Assembly: GCF_900115845.1 (NCBI RefSeq)
Contig: NZ_FOXX01000007.1
Coordinates: forward strand, 124,001-188,000
Direction of reading: 5' to 3'
Source: Priestia endophytica DSM 13796
Lineage (GTDB): Bacteria; Bacillota; Bacilli; Bacillales; Bacillaceae_H
DNA length: 64,000 bases
Shown here: positions 16,762-27,372 of the stretch, one piece after another
How the letters are laid out: each line of letters starts with the position of its first letter
Position numbering within the stretch: the first letter of the stretch is position 1
Made by a program: the position numbers and the translations under genes
Notes under the pieces: model-generated
What the model was told of the DNA's origin: nothing
The model's input: only the letters and a program-made list of their open reading frames with translations
Databases searched by the model: none

Positions 16762-17067
16762 ATGGAAGCAAAACGTGAAGAAGTCATCATGGAAGCTCTT
16801 GAGAACGTAATTGATCCCGAGTTAGGCGTTGATATTGTGAACTTAGGTTTAGTTTATGGAGTTGAAGAAGATAAAGGTACAGTATTTGTTACAATGACGT
16901 TAACCTCTATTGGCTGCCCACTTGCAGGTATGCTTTCAGACCAAGTGAAAACAGCTCTTGGGGCTGTCGAAGGAGTAGAAGACGTTGAAGTAAATATTGT
17001 TTTCGATCCACCGTGGTCAAAAGATCGTATGACTCGCTATGCAAAAATCGCGCTTGGCGTACAATAA
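16762..17067 (+). CDS. yitW: DUF59/MIP18 family iron-sulphur assembly protein YitW
   Basis: A 101-residue protein of the DUF59 family, which takes part in iron-sulphur cluster maturation and related metallo-sulphur chemistry (SufT, MIP18). The conserved features are VIDPELGVDIVNLGLVYGV, the single cysteine C52 in TSIGCPLAGM and the end VFDPPWSKDRMT. Length is standard. AAGGAGG precedes the ATG. It lies upstream of moeA but is separated from it by a terminator. Confidence 0.88.
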   Translation: MEAKREEVIMEALENVIDPELGVDIVNLGLVYGVEEDKGTVFVTMTLTSIGCPLAGMLSDQVKTALGAVEGVEDVEVNIVFDPPWSKDRMTRYAKIALGVQ

Positions 17068-17069
17068 AA

Positions 17070-17111
17070 GAAATCCCATTAGGTGTTTAACACACTAGTG
17101 GGGTTTTTTTC
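17070..17111 (+). terminator. Terminator after yitW
   Basis: Imperfect stem AAATCCCATTAGGTG with CACTAGTGGGGTTT (one bulge and G-U pairs), followed by seven T. Confidence 0.8.
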
Positions 17112-17138
17112 TATACATAATTCAGGGGGAGTTTATTA

Positions 17139-18386
17139 ATGGTTGAGAGAAGAACACCAGTAAAAGTTGAAGAAGCTGTACATAAAGTGATGGAGTATAT
17201 GAAACATGGAGAAGTTGAGGAAGTATTGTTGAAAGAAGCATGTGGAAGATATTTGGGAGAGAGCATCATTGCTACGCATCCTGTTCCACCATTTGATCGC
17301 TCACCGTACGATGGCTTTGCAATCCGTGCAGAAGATAGTAAATATGCGACAAGAGAAAATCCTGTTTCATTTAAAGTAGTAGAAACAATTGGAGCTGGAA
17401 AAGTCGCTTCAGCTCCCCTTCAGCCATTTCATGCTGTTCGCATTATGACAGGAGCTCAAATGCCGGAGGGAGCAGATGCAGTTGTTATGCTTGAATTGAC
17501 TCATTCGTATGTGAAAGAACAACAAACATTTATGTCTATCAAACGATCATTTTCAGCTGGAGATAATATTTCATTTAAAGGAGAAGATGTCCAAAGGGGA
17601 GAAGTGCTTGTTGAAAAAGGAACAAAGATTAACCCAGGCACTGTAGCTCTTTTAGCAACGTTTGGTTATTCACGATTACAAGTTGTTCAAAAGCCAAGGA
17701 TCGGAGTATTTGCAACAGGTACAGAGCTTTTAAGCGTAGATCAGGAGTTAGAACCAGGAAAGATACGAAACAGCAATGCGCCAATGGTATGCGCTCAAAT
17801 TGAACAAAGCGGTGGAATAGCAATAGATTTAGGAATATTGGAAGATGATTTCGAAAAATGCTATGGGGCAGTAGAAGAAGCAATAAACTCCGTTGATTTT
17901 CTTATTACGACAGGAGGCGTATCTGTAGGTGATTTTGACTATCTTCCAGCTATTTACGAAAAAATAGGTGCAAATGTACTCTTTAACAAAGTAGGCATGA
18001 GACCAGGAAGTGTCACAACGGTTGCAGAGCTTGATGGTAAACTTCTTTTTGGCTTATCTGGAAATCCTTCTGCTTGCTACGTTGGATTTGAGCTTTTTAC
18101 CTATCCAATCATTAAATCTTTTCTTCATAGTAAAAACCCTCACCACAGTGTTGTTAAGGCAACGCTTGGAAGTGATTTTTTAAAGGCAAACCCTTTTACT
18201 CGATTTGTGAGAACAAGCATTGAATACACAAAAGAAGGATTTGTTGTAAATCCCGCTCGTCTTGATAAATCAAATGTTGTATCTTCACTTGCCTTTACAA
18301 ATGGTTTAACAATTCTTCCAGGAGGAACAAAAGGATTTCAAAAGGGTCAGAAAGTAGATGTTTTATTAACTAAAGATATGAATTAA
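17139..18386 (+). CDS. moeA: Molybdopterin molybdenumtransferase MoeA
   Basis: A 415-residue protein that inserts molybdate into adenylylated molybdopterin. Family motifs: PPFDRSPYDGFAIRAED near 50-66, MTGAQMPEGADAVVM near 105-120, the GTELL motif near 193, and TTGGVSVGDFDYLP in the C-terminal MoCF-like domain, followed by LSGNPSACYVGFE. It is full length. It is not adjacent to other moa/mob genes in the window, so the cofactor pathway must be completed elsewhere. Confidence 0.9.
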   Translation: MVERRTPVKVEEAVHKVMEYMKHGEVEEVLLKEACGRYLGESIIATHPVPPFDRSPYDGFAIRAEDSKYATRENPVSFKVVETIGAGKVASAPLQPFHAVRIMTGAQMPEGADAVVMLELTHSYVKEQQTFMSIKRSFSAGDNISFKGEDVQRGEVLVEKGTKINPGTVALLATFGYSRLQVVQKPRIGVFATGTELLSVDQELEPGKIRNSNAPMVCAQIEQSGGIAIDLGILEDDFEKCYGAVEEAINSVDFLITTGGVSVGDFDYLPAIYEKIGANVLFNKVGMRPGSVTTVAELDGKLLFGLSGNPSACYVGFELFTYPIIKSFLHSKNPHHSVVKATLGSDFLKANPFTRFVRTSIEYTKEGFVVNPARLDKSNVVSSLAFTNGLTILPGGTKGFQKGQKVDVLLTKDMN

Positions 18387-18388
18387 TC

Positions 18389-18424
18389 AAAACGTGCCAG
18401 ACTTGCTTGGCACGCTTTTTTTTA
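18389..18424 (+). terminator. Terminator after moeA
   Basis: Stem CGTGCCA (18393-18399) with TGGCACG (18408-18414), followed by a long T-run. Confidence 0.9.
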
Positions 18425-18512
18425 TGACATTTAAAATAGTACAGCATAACAAGGTGCTGAAAAAAGAGGGTTTAACATATATTAAAAATTGGTATATAGA
18501 ACGTTGAAGGAA

Positions 18513-18583
18513 TAAAAAGATAACAAAAATTCTAAAAATATAGATTTTTTATTTTTATGTTTATGATTTTTGCTATCTTTTTT
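18513..18583 (+). other. AT-rich stem-loop upstream of argC
   Basis: AAAAAGATAACAAAAAT (18514-18530) pairs with ATTTTTGCTATCTTTTT (18566-18582), giving a 17-bp stem with one mismatch and a 35-base AT-rich loop. It lies in the 430-base gap between moeA and argC, roughly 120 bases before the likely argC promoter. Role unknown. Confidence 0.45.
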
Positions 18584-18704
18584 GAATGGCGATGGTATAT
18601 AAATACATGGAGGGGAAAGGGTTTTTAATAAAAATGAGGTAAGATTCTAGCGTTAAGACGAATTGTGAAAAGAAAAAGTATTGCGAAATGAATTAAATAT
18701 ACAA

Positions 18705-18733
18705 TTGACTTTATTTTTATGCAAAGTTATAAT
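18705..18733 (+). promoter_or_regulatory. Sigma-A promoter of the arginine operon, with possible ARG-box half sites
   Basis: TTGACT (18705-18710) and TATAAT (18728-18733) with a 17-base spacer. Around it are AT-rich half-sites resembling the ARG-box half TGAAT/ATTCA: TGAAT near 18689, TGCAT-like on the reverse strand within TTTTTATGCA (18714-18723), and ATTCA near 18741. Arginine operons of Bacillus are repressed by AhrC/ArgR. The operator assignment is tentative because no site fits the full 18-bp consensus. Confidence 0.65.
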
Positions 18734-18815
18734 AACAATTAATTCAACTAAGTGTTCTATTCTTTAACCTAAATTTAGAGGAAACAGAGCATGCGAACAA
18801 AGGAGCATATATAGA

Positions 18816-19883
18816 ATGGATAGCGAAATTCAAGAAAACCAGAAAAAAGTGAAAGTTGGCATTGTTGGTGCTACAGGATATGGAGGCGTTGAGTTAATTC
18901 GTTTACTTGAAGGACACCCTGTGTTTCAAGTGGAAGCTGTTTACTCTTCTTCAAAAGAACAAAAAGAAGTTCGAGAGGAATACCCTCATCTTGCCCACTA
19001 TAATTGGTTACTTGAAAAAATTGATCCCGAAGAGATGGCAAAAAGCGTTGATCTTGTATTTACGGCTACTCCATCAGGAATCTCAACAACGCTCGTACCA
19101 CAGCTTATCGAAGCTGGAAGCAGAGTCGTAGATTTATCAGGAGATTTTCGATTAAAAGAAGAAGGCATGTATGAAAAGTGGTATGGGAAAACACCAGGTC
19201 CTAAGAAATACATAGATGAAGCAACATATGGACTTGTAGAGTGGTTTTCAGAAGAAGTGAAAGAGAGTACTTTTATTTCTAATCCTGGGTGTTATCCAAC
19301 TGCAACGCTTTTAGGTCTCATTCCGGTTGTAAAAGAGCGAATGATTCAGCCTCATTCAATTATTATTGATGCAAAGTCGGGTCTTTCAGGAGCAGGTCGT
19401 TCGCTATCACGAACAGCTCATTACGCAGAAATTAATGAAAATATGAAAATATATAAAGTGAATAAACATCAGCATATTCCGGAGATTGAACAAACATTGC
19501 ACAGATTTGATGACAATATTGGACACGTCACATTTAATCCGCACCTTGTCCCGATGACAAGAGGAATTATGTCGACAATATATGCAACGGTAAAAGACGC
19601 TATGACTTGTGAAGAGCTTTATGAGGTATATAAAAAAGCATATGAACGTTCAACATTTGTAAGAGTTCGTCCTCTAGGTGAGTTCCCAGCAACGAAAGAA
19701 GTAAGTGGATCAAACTATTGTGACATTGGGATTGATTACGATGAAAGAACAAATAGGGTAACGATTGTTTCAGTCATTGACAACCTTGTAAAAGGAGCTG
19801 CAGGGCAAGCAATTGAAAATGCAAATATTTTAATGGGGCTAAAAGCAGAGACAGGTTTAGGCTTTCTACCTATGTACCCGTAA
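18816..19883 (+). CDS. argC: N-acetyl-gamma-glutamyl-phosphate reductase ArgC
   Basis: A 355-residue NADPH-dependent reductase that converts N-acetylglutamyl phosphate to the semialdehyde. The N-terminal dinucleotide motif GIVGATGYGG begins near residue 15, and Cys159 in SNPGCYPT is the catalytic thiol; KSGLSGAGR and HKHQHIPEIEQ-type motifs follow. About ten residues precede the usual start; AAGGAG is ten bases before this ATG, so I keep it. First gene of argCJBD-carAB-argF. Confidence 0.92.
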   Translation: MDSEIQENQKKVKVGIVGATGYGGVELIRLLEGHPVFQVEAVYSSSKEQKEVREEYPHLAHYNWLLEKIDPEEMAKSVDLVFTATPSGISTTLVPQLIEAGSRVVDLSGDFRLKEEGMYEKWYGKTPGPKKYIDEATYGLVEWFSEEVKESTFISNPGCYPTATLLGLIPVVKERMIQPHSIIIDAKSGLSGAGRSLSRTAHYAEINENMKIYKVNKHQHIPEIEQTLHRFDDNIGHVTFNPHLVPMTRGIMSTIYATVKDAMTCEELYEVYKKAYERSTFVRVRPLGEFPATKEVSGSNYCDIGIDYDERTNRVTIVSVIDNLVKGAAGQAIENANILMGLKAETGLGFLPMYP

Positions 19884-19914
19884 TAGAATAGAAGGATTCA
19901 AGGAGGAGAAAACA

Positions 19915-21147
19915 TTGCTACAAGTTCAGGTAGAACAGAAGATTTATAAAATAGAAGAGGGCTCGCTTTTATCTCCAAAAGGCTTTTCAGCCGGAGGTGT
20001 TCATGCAGGACTTCGTCACGCAAAGAAAGATGTTGGAGTTGTTGTAAGTGAGAAACCAGCAAGCTGCGCAGCTGTATATACACAAAATGTATTTCAAGCA
20101 GCTCCGCTAAAAGTAACGAGAGAAAGTATTGCAGAGGAACAGCTTTTACAAGCGATTATTGTTAATAGCGCTAATGCAAATGCTTGTACTGGTGAACAAG
20201 GATTGAAAGACGCGTATGAAATGAGACAGCTTACAGCACATAAGCTTTCTGTTCCAGAGCACTATGTAGCAGTTGCTTCGACAGGAGTAATCGGAGAAAT
20301 GCTGCCAATGGAGAAGGTGCGAAACGGTATTCTTGATGTTACAACAAATCACGGAGTAAACGGAGCGGAAGATTTTCAAACGGCTATTCTAACAACAGAT
20401 ACAATAATGAAAAAGTCTTGTTATCAGTTTGAAATTGATGGGAAAACAGTGACAATCGGCGGAGCTGCAAAAGGATCAGGCATGATTCATCCAAATATGG
20501 CCACAATGCTTGGCTTTGTAACAACAGATGCAAATATTGATAGTGAATCTCTACAAGGTGCTCTTCGTTCTATTACAGACAACAGTTTTAATCAAATTAC
20601 AGTTGATGGAGATACGTCAACAAACGATATGGTGCTTGTAATGGCAAATGGCATGGCGGGAAATGAAGCATTAACAACAGAACATAAAGAATGGTCAACA
20701 TTCTATAACGCACTTCAGCTTGTTTGTGAAGATCTCGCTCGTCAGATTGCTAAAGATGGAGAAGGAGCAACAAAACTGATTGAAGTGAATGTTACAGGAG
20801 CAGCTACAAAAGAAGATGCAAACAAAGTGGCGAAATCTGTTATTGGTTCAAATCTTGTAAAGTCAGCTGTATTTGGATCTGATGCAAACTGGGGCCGAGT
20901 TCTTTGTGCAATAGGCTATTCTGGTGCAGACCTTAACCCTGAAACTGTTCATATTGCACTCGGACCAATTACAATGCTCGAAAACAGTACACCACAACCT
21001 TTTGATGAGGAAGAAGCAACAAAATATCTTGAGAATTCTACTGTTGTCATTCATGTGAATCTTCATAATGGAGAAGAAACTGGAAAAGCATGGGGGTGTG
21101 ACTTAACGTATGACTATGTCAAAATCAATGCTAGCTACAGAACGTGA
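19915..21147 (+). CDS. argJ: Bifunctional ornithine acetyltransferase / N-acetylglutamate synthase ArgJ
   Basis: A 410-residue enzyme that recycles the acetyl group from N-acetylornithine to glutamate and can use acetyl-CoA. The self-cleavage site is visible: the Ala196-Thr197 bond within HPNMATMLGF, where Thr197 becomes the nucleophile of the beta chain. SANANACTG and GDTSTNDM are family motifs. It starts at TTG (19915), seven bases after AAGGAGGAG, a strong site that supports this unusual start. Confidence 0.92.
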   Translation: MLQVQVEQKIYKIEEGSLLSPKGFSAGGVHAGLRHAKKDVGVVVSEKPASCAAVYTQNVFQAAPLKVTRESIAEEQLLQAIIVNSANANACTGEQGLKDAYEMRQLTAHKLSVPEHYVAVASTGVIGEMLPMEKVRNGILDVTTNHGVNGAEDFQTAILTTDTIMKKSCYQFEIDGKTVTIGGAAKGSGMIHPNMATMLGFVTTDANIDSESLQGALRSITDNSFNQITVDGDTSTNDMVLVMANGMAGNEALTTEHKEWSTFYNALQLVCEDLARQIAKDGEGATKLIEVNVTGAATKEDANKVAKSVIGSNLVKSAVFGSDANWGRVLCAIGYSGADLNPETVHIALGPITMLENSTPQPFDEEEATKYLENSTVVIHVNLHNGEETGKAWGCDLTYDYVKINASYRT

Positions 21148-21952
21148 GGAAAAATCAGTTGTTGTTATAAAATGTGGAGGAAGCATCATTAATGAACTAA
21201 CAGACGATTTTTTTCAAAGTCTTAACGTTCTAAAACAAAATCATCATGTTGTAATTGTGCATGGTGGGGGACCTGATATTGCCGAGACTTTGAACAGCTT
21301 AAATATTCAAACTGAATTTGTAGAAGGTCTTAGAAAAACGTCTGTCGAGGTACTTAACGTTGTTCAAATGGTGCTCGGAGGAAAAGTGAATAAAACGTTT
21401 GTCACAAAACTGTTTAAAAATAAAATCAAAGCAGTCGGTCTTTCTGGATGCGATGGAGCTATTCTACAGGCACAGCAAATTCAAGACGGAAAATTAGGAT
21501 TTGTAGGAGAAGTGAGTCATGTTGAGAGCAACCTCCTTTATAGTCTTCTAGAGCAGGGATATGTTCCTGTTATCTCATCAATCGGAATGGATGAGAACGG
21601 CCAGCTTTTAAATGTAAATGCAGATGTTGCAGCAGGAGCTGTTGCAAAAGGATTGAAAGCAGAGCGATTGCTTTTTATTACAGATGTAAAAGGTGTTTTA
21701 AAAGATGGAGAACTGCTAGAAACGTTAACAGTAAAAGAGGTTGAAAAACTTATCGATGAACAAGTAATTACAGGAGGAATGATTCCGAAAGTAAAAACAG
21801 CTGTAAGTGCTCTGTCATCATCATTAGATAATGTTTATATTGCAAGTGGCACATCTTCATTTTGTAATGAGCAAGGATTAATCGGAACATCTATAAAATA
21901 TGACACAAAAAGTAAGGAGTGTAATGATGAGCGCGTTGTTTCCAACATATAA
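21110..21952 (+). CDS. argB: Acetylglutamate kinase ArgB
   Basis: Catalyses phosphorylation of N-acetylglutamate. Conserved motifs are [11 protein letters not shown] (Lys near residue 21), [19 protein letters not shown] and the substrate region [16 protein letters not shown], with FITDVKGVL later. The ORF from 21110 gives 280 residues, about 20 more than usual, and overlaps argJ by 38 bases. Alternative in-frame ATGs are at 21116 and 21128, none with an ideal ribosome binding site, so the start is uncertain. The C-terminus runs past the usual end and overlaps argD by 26 bases. Confidence 0.88.
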   Translation: MTMSKSMLATEREEKSVVVIKCGGSIINELTDDFFQSLNVLKQNHHVVIVHGGGPDIAETLNSLNIQTEFVEGLRKTSVEVLNVVQMVLGGKVNKTFVTKLFKNKIKAVGLSGCDGAILQAQQIQDGKLGFVGEVSHVESNLLYSLLEQGYVPVISSIGMDENGQLLNVNADVAAGAVAKGLKAERLLFITDVKGVLKDGELLETLTVKEVEKLIDEQVITGGMIPKVKTAVSALSSSLDNVYIASGTSSFCNEQGLIGTSIKYDTKSKECNDERVVSNI

Positions 21953-23087
21953 TCGATTAGAGCTTGAAATTGCACATGGAGAAGGAACGAAAGTAACTGA
22001 TACAAATGGAAAAACATATCTTGATTTTATCTCTGGAATTGCTGTTTGTAATTTAGGTCACCGTCCACCTTCTGTGCAAAAAGCGATCGAAGAGCAACTC
22101 GAAAAAGTTTGGCACGTTTCCAACCTTTTTCCGGTTTCTCTTCAAGAGGAAGTAGGAGAGCAGCTTGTTGCTCATAGCTGCTGCGATGCTGCTTTTTTCT
22201 GTAACAGTGGAGCAGAAGCAAATGAAGCTGCAATTAAGCTAGCACGAAAGTATACTGGGCGAACAAAAGTGATTACGTTCAAGCAATCATTTCACGGTCG
22301 AACATTTGCTACAATGAGTGCAACAGGGCAAGGGAAAATTCAAGAAGGATTTGGCCCTCTTTTACAAGAATTTGTTTACCTTCCTTATAACGATAGCGAA
22401 GCTTTAGCGAGTGAAATCAATGAGAGTGTTGCAGCTGTTATGCTAGAAGTTGTTCAAGGAGAGGGCGGCGTTCATGCTGCAAATGCTGAGTTTTTACAGA
22501 AAGTACAACAGCTTTGCAAAGAGAACGGATCACTTTTTATTGTTGACGAAGTGCAAACAGGTATCGGAAGAACTGGAAAACCATTTGCTTATCAGCATTA
22601 TGACATCGAACCAGATGTAATTACGATTGCAAAAGGTCTTGGAAATGGATTTCCAGTAGGGGCGATGCTTGGAAAGGAATTCCTCCGTGATACTTTTTCC
22701 GCTGGTTCACATGGTACAACATTTGGAGGGAATCCACTGGCAATGGCAGCTGCAAAAGCTGTCTTGGCTGAGATTTTTGATGAGAGTTTTTTAACAGAAG
22801 TCAATCAAAAAGTAGATTATTTTACAGAGAAATTAGCTGAGAAGCTTCAACATATTGAAGAAATTCGGGAAGTGAGAGGGAAAGGGTTTCTAATTGGAAT
22901 TGAAACATCTGTGAATCAAGGGGAACTTTTAACAAAGCTTCGTGAAAATGGATTATTAGCTCTACCTGCAGGACCACAGGTTTTAAGACTTCTTCCACCA
23001 CTAACTGTTACAACAGAAGAACTGGACGAAGCCATTGAAAAGCTAGAAAAAGTATTTACTGAGATGACTACGCCAGTAATACAGTAA
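21927..23087 (+). CDS. argD: Acetylornithine aminotransferase ArgD
   Basis: A 386-residue PLP enzyme of class III. Lys236 in [15 protein letters not shown] is the Schiff-base lysine; [20 protein letters not shown] and [12 protein letters not shown] are family motifs. It converts N-acetylglutamate semialdehyde to N-acetylornithine. I chose the ATG at 21927 because TAAGGAG is seven bases before it; the adjacent ATG at 21924 is also possible. It begins within the 3' end of argB. Confidence 0.9.
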   Translation: MSALFPTYNRLELEIAHGEGTKVTDTNGKTYLDFISGIAVCNLGHRPPSVQKAIEEQLEKVWHVSNLFPVSLQEEVGEQLVAHSCCDAAFFCNSGAEANEAAIKLARKYTGRTKVITFKQSFHGRTFATMSATGQGKIQEGFGPLLQEFVYLPYNDSEALASEINESVAAVMLEVVQGEGGVHAANAEFLQKVQQLCKENGSLFIVDEVQTGIGRTGKPFAYQHYDIEPDVITIAKGLGNGFPVGAMLGKEFLRDTFSAGSHGTTFGGNPLAMAAAKAVLAEIFDESFLTEVNQKVDYFTEKLAEKLQHIEEIREVRGKGFLIGIETSVNQGELLTKLRENGLLALPAGPQVLRLLPPLTVTTEELDEAIEKLEKVFTEMTTPVIQ

Positions 23088-23098
23088 TGAAAAGAGTA

Positions 23099-23136
23099 AA
23101 AGGTTTGATTGTTCTTTTAATCAGACCTTCTTTTTA
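23099..23136 (+). terminator. Internal terminator-like hairpin between argD and carA
   Basis: AAGGTTTGATT (23100-23110) pairs with AATCAGACCTT (23119-23129; one G-U pair), followed by C and a T-run. It lies in the 105-base gap inside the arginine operon and could lower expression of the downstream carAB-argF part. Confidence 0.7.
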
Positions 23137-23192
23137 AAATAAGCTTGTATAAAAATACTTAAAAAGAAATAATTATTCGTGAGAGGTGCATT

Positions 23193-24263
23193 ATGAAGGG
23201 CTATCTTCATTTAGAAAACGGAGAAACATTTACTGGAGAGTTAGCTAAAACATCAGCAAAGCAAAATGTAGGAGGCGAAATTGTCTTCTTCACCGGAATG
23301 ACGGGCTATCAGGAAGTACTAACAGATCCTTCTTACAAAGATCAAATTATTGTGTTCACATATCCGCTTATTGGCAATTATGGAATTAATAAAGAAGATT
23401 TTGAAAGTAAGAAGCCTCACGTGTCTGCTGTTGTTGTATATGAAAGCAAAACGAGTAAACACCATTATGAAGCTAATTACTCATTAGAGGAATATTTAAA
23501 AAAATGGGATATTCCACTTATTAAACACGTTGATACAAGAGCGGTTGTGAAGAGAATTCGTAAACAAGGAACAATGGGAGCAACGATTGCGGCAGAAGCA
23601 GCTGTTGTGAATCCGTTAAAAGAAGGAAAGCAAATTCAAGCTGTATCTGTTGAACAGTTCGAAACAATCGGGGAAGGAAAGCGACACGTCGTGTTGATGG
23701 ACTTTGGCTTTAAAAAATCCATTTTGGATTCTCTTCTTGAGAAAGATTGTAAAGTAACGATTGCTCCGTACAATACAACAAAAGAGCAAATTGAAGCCCT
23801 CAAGCCAGATGGAGTTGTGCTTTCTAATGGACCAGGAGATCCTGTTCAAATGAACCCACAGCTTTCACATTTAAAGGAAATTGTATCATCATACCCAACT
23901 CTCGGCATTTGTATGGGTCATCAGCTTATAGGATTGACTTTTGGTGCATTAACTAAAAAACTTGCATTTGGTCATCGTGGAGCAAATCAGCCTGTAATTG
24001 ATTTGAAAACAAAGCGTGTTGTTATGACATCTCAAAATCATAGCTATGTTGTTGATGAACAAAGTCTAGAAAATACAGAACTACAAGTTCGCTTTAAAAA
24101 TGTAAATGACAAATCTGTTGAAGGATTAACACATAAGAAGTTACCTGTCATTTCTGTACAATATCACCCTGAAGCACATCCAGGACCAAGTGAAAGTAAC
24201 TACATTTTTGATGAATTTTTAACACTTATGAAAGAAGCAGGGAGAGAGAAAGCATATGCCTAA
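23193..24263 (+). CDS. carA: Carbamoyl-phosphate synthase small (glutaminase) subunit CarA
   Basis: A 356-residue class I glutamine amidotransferase that supplies ammonia to CarB. Catalytic Cys240 sits in LGICMGHQLIGL, and the His-Glu pair is in SVQYHPEAHPGP. The N-terminal domain begins MKGYLHLENGETFTGEL and includes FFTGMTGYQEVLTDPSY. Its place with argF indicates the arginine-specific rather than the pyrimidine enzyme. GAGAGGTG precedes the ATG. Confidence 0.92.
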   Translation: MKGYLHLENGETFTGELAKTSAKQNVGGEIVFFTGMTGYQEVLTDPSYKDQIIVFTYPLIGNYGINKEDFESKKPHVSAVVVYESKTSKHHYEANYSLEEYLKKWDIPLIKHVDTRAVVKRIRKQGTMGATIAAEAAVVNPLKEGKQIQAVSVEQFETIGEGKRHVVLMDFGFKKSILDSLLEKDCKVTIAPYNTTKEQIEALKPDGVVLSNGPGDPVQMNPQLSHLKEIVSSYPTLGICMGHQLIGLTFGALTKKLAFGHRGANQPVIDLKTKRVVMTSQNHSYVVDEQSLENTELQVRFKNVNDKSVEGLTHKKLPVISVQYHPEAHPGPSESNYIFDEFLTLMKEAGREKAYA

Positions 24264-27200
24264 AGACACAACATTATCCACAATACTAGTCATCGGTTCT
24301 GGTCCGATTGTAATTGGGCAAGCAGCGGAATTTGATTATTCAGGGGCTCAAGCTTGCTTATCTCTAAAAGAAGAAGGATACAGAGTTATTCTTTTAAATA
24401 ACAATCCAGCTACAATTATGACTGATAGTCATATTGCAGATAAAGTATATTTTGAGCCTTTAACAGTAAGCTCTGTTGAGAAAATCATTGAAAAAGAACA
24501 GCCAGAAGGTCTTCTTGCTACACTCGGAGGTCAAACAGGGCTAAACTTAGCACTGAATCTTGATGAACAAGGAATTCCAGAGAAATACGGAGTACGCCTC
24601 CTTGGAACGCCTATTGAATCTATTCAAAAAGGGGAGAGTCGTGAGAAATTCCGTGCTCTTATGAAAGAGTTAAATGAGCCTGTTCCTGAAAGTGAAATCG
24701 TAACAACGGTTGAAGAAGCAGTGGCGTTTTCTGAGAAAATTGACTTTCCTCTCATTGTAAGACCAGCTTATACGCTTGGAGGAACAGGAGGCGGAATTGC
24801 TCATACACTTCAAGATCTCAGAACACTAACAGAGAGTGGACTTCGTGAAAGTGCTATTTCACAGTGCTTAATAGAGAAAAGCATTGCGGGGTTTAAAGAA
24901 GTAGAATATGAGGTTATGCGTGATTACAAAAATACGTGTATTACGGTTTGTAATATGGAAAATATCGATCCTGTTGGAGTTCATACAGGTGATTCTGTTG
25001 TTGTTGCTCCGTCTCAAACGCTCACAGATGTGGAGTATCACATGCTTCGTTCTGCATCAATTAAAATCATCTCGGCACTTGGGATTGTAGGGGGCTGTAA
25101 TATTCAGTTTGCTCTTGATCCAAACAGCAAGCAGTACTACCTCATTGAAGTAAACCCACGGGTGAGCCGCTCTTCAGCACTTGCTTCAAAGGCAACAGGA
25201 TATCCAATTGCCAAAATTGCAGCAAAACTTGCTGTTGGTTACAGCTTAGATGAAATCTTAAATCCTGTAACAGGAACAACATATGCAAGCTTTGAACCTG
25301 CTCTTGATTATGTAGTAACAAAGGTACCTCGCTTTCCGTTTGATAAATTTATGGAGGCAGACCGTTCACTTGGAACACAAATGAAAGCAACAGGAGAGGT
25401 AATGGCAATTGACCGCAATTTTGAGCGAAGCTTCCAAAAAGCCCTTTACTCACTTGAAATGGATAACGATGGAATGGTTCTTCCATCTCTTGCACATAAA
25501 AGTGAAGACGAGCTTGTTGAACTTATCTTAGCTCAAACAGATGAGCGCCTATTTGGGATTATTGAGCTGCTACGTCGAGGGTTTGACGGCAAGAGAATTC
25601 ATGAATTAACAAAAATTGATTTGTTTTTCATTGATCACTTCCAAAATCTTGTTCAGCTGGAGAAACAGCTTACAGAAACAACGTTAGAAAAAGTTGAAGA
25701 AGACTTGTTTAAACTTGCAAAAGAAAAAGGTTTTTCAGACGCCATGCTTGCCCACGTGTGGAATACAACAGAATCTATTGTGCGAGCAGAACGTAAGGAA
25801 AAAGGAATCATACCAAGCTACAAAATGGTCGATACGTGTGCAGCAGAGTTTGCTTCTGAGACAGCCTACTATTATTCAAGTTATTTTGGAGAAACAGAAA
25901 CGATCCCTTCTTCAAAGAAAAAAATTGCTATCATTGGGTCAGGTCCTATCCGTATTGGTCAAGGAGTTGAATTTGACTACAGCTCTGTTCATGGGGTACT
26001 GGCACTTGAAAAAGCAGGATATGAAACGATTTTAATTAACAATAACCCAGAGACAGTAAGTACAGACTTTGAACTTGCTGATCGCTTATACTTTGAACCA
26101 TTGATTGTTGAAGATGTATTAAACGTGCTAGAAGCAGAAGGCACAATGGATGTTATCGTTCAATATGGTGGTCAGACAGCTATTTCACTTGTTGATGGGT
26201 TAACAGAAGCTGGCGTTTCTATTCTTGGTGTTGGTAAAGAAGTGATTGATGCACTCGAAGATCGTGACCAGTTTTATAAGCTTCTTCAAAAACTAGATAT
26301 TCCACATATTCAAGGGGAAATGGCAGCAAATGAAGAAGAGCTTGTTCATAAGGCAAAGCAAATTGGATTCCCTGTTCTGATTCGCCCATCTTTTGTAATT
26401 GGCGGAAGAGGAATGATGACAATCTATAATGAAGAAGAGCTTGAAAAGTGCCTGGCTAAAGTTCATCCAACACATTATCCAATTTTAATCGATCGTTATT
26501 TGAAAACAACAGAAGTTGAAATTGATGCGGTATGTGATGGAGAAAACGTTGTGATTCCAACAATTGTAGAGCATGTTGAAAAAGCAGGTGTCCACTCTGG
26601 TGATAGCTATGCATGGTTGCCAGCTCAAAGTTTATCAGAAAAAGAAAAATCATACATTGTAGATTATGCAGAGAAAATTTCAAAAGAAGTCGGTTACAAG
26701 GGGATTATGAACATTCAATATATTGTGCAAGATGGAACTGTTTATGTATTGGAAGTAAATCCACGAGCAAGTCGAACAGTACCGCTCGTAAGTAAAGTCA
26801 CAGGCGTTTCCCTTATTTCACTTTCAACAGATGTATTGCTTGGGAAATTATTGACGGATCTTTGTGAAGAAACAGGATTATTGTCCGATATTCCATATAA
26901 AGTATTAAAATTCCCTGTCTTTTCGACAACGAAAATCTCTGGTGTTGATCCGCATGTTGGGCCTGAAATGAAGTCAACAGGTGAAGGAGTTGCAATCGCA
27001 GCTACCGCAGAAGAAGCAGCATATAAAGTGTTTAAAAGCTATCTTGAGACTCATGATAAAGGCACAGAAATTTATGTAGACAGCAGTGACATTCCAGAGC
27101 TTCTTACTCAAAAAGCGAAAGAAGCAGGTGTAAAGCTTATAACAGAAGGCGCTATAGAAGATTGGGCTAAAGGAGATTCTGCTCTACTATTTTTAAGCTT

Positions 27201-27372
27201 AAAAGATGTTTCAGAAGGAAAAGAGAATCGCCTAAAAGCTTTAAAACATGGCTTGTTTGTTATGAATGAGTTAGAGACGTGCTTTGTCTTTTTACAAGGA
27301 TATAGTCACCAAAACTATACAGTGCAGTCGCTTCAAGAATGGCAAAATGAGAGAGAAGAGGTTGGTGCATAA
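24256..27372 (+). CDS. carB: Carbamoyl-phosphate synthase large subunit CarB
   Basis: A 1038-residue ATP-grasp enzyme built from two homologous halves. [20 protein letters not shown] opens the first and [20 protein letters not shown] (about residue 560) the second; each has its own ATP site, and the C-terminal portion from about 930 is the MGS-like allosteric domain. It makes carbamoyl phosphate for argF. It overlaps carA by 8 bases and argF by 1 base (TAATG), so translation is coupled across all three. Confidence 0.93.
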   Translation: MPKDTTLSTILVIGSGPIVIGQAAEFDYSGAQACLSLKEEGYRVILLNNNPATIMTDSHIADKVYFEPLTVSSVEKIIEKEQPEGLLATLGGQTGLNLALNLDEQGIPEKYGVRLLGTPIESIQKGESREKFRALMKELNEPVPESEIVTTVEEAVAFSEKIDFPLIVRPAYTLGGTGGGIAHTLQDLRTLTESGLRESAISQCLIEKSIAGFKEVEYEVMRDYKNTCITVCNMENIDPVGVHTGDSVVVAPSQTLTDVEYHMLRSASIKIISALGIVGGCNIQFALDPNSKQYYLIEVNPRVSRSSALASKATGYPIAKIAAKLAVGYSLDEILNPVTGTTYASFEPALDYVVTKVPRFPFDKFMEADRSLGTQMKATGEVMAIDRNFERSFQKALYSLEMDNDGMVLPSLAHKSEDELVELILAQTDERLFGIIELLRRGFDGKRIHELTKIDLFFIDHFQNLVQLEKQLTETTLEKVEEDLFKLAKEKGFSDAMLAHVWNTTESIVRAERKEKGIIPSYKMVDTCAAEFASETAYYYSSYFGETETIPSSKKKIAIIGSGPIRIGQGVEFDYSSVHGVLALEKAGYETILINNNPETVSTDFELADRLYFEPLIVEDVLNVLEAEGTMDVIVQYGGQTAISLVDGLTEAGVSILGVGKEVIDALEDRDQFYKLLQKLDIPHIQGEMAANEEELVHKAKQIGFPVLIRPSFVIGGRGMMTIYNEEELEKCLAKVHPTHYPILIDRYLKTTEVEIDAVCDGENVVIPTIVEHVEKAGVHSGDSYAWLPAQSLSEKEKSYIVDYAEKISKEVGYKGIMNIQYIVQDGTVYVLEVNPRASRTVPLVSKVTGVSLISLSTDVLLGKLLTDLCEETGLLSDIPYKVLKFPVFSTTKISGVDPHVGPEMKSTGEGVAIAATAEEAAYKVFKSYLETHDKGTEIYVDSSDIPELLTQKAKEAGVKLITEGAIEDWAKGDSALLFLSLKDVSEGKENRLKALKHGLFVMNELETCFVFLQGYSHQNYTVQSLQEWQNEREEVGA

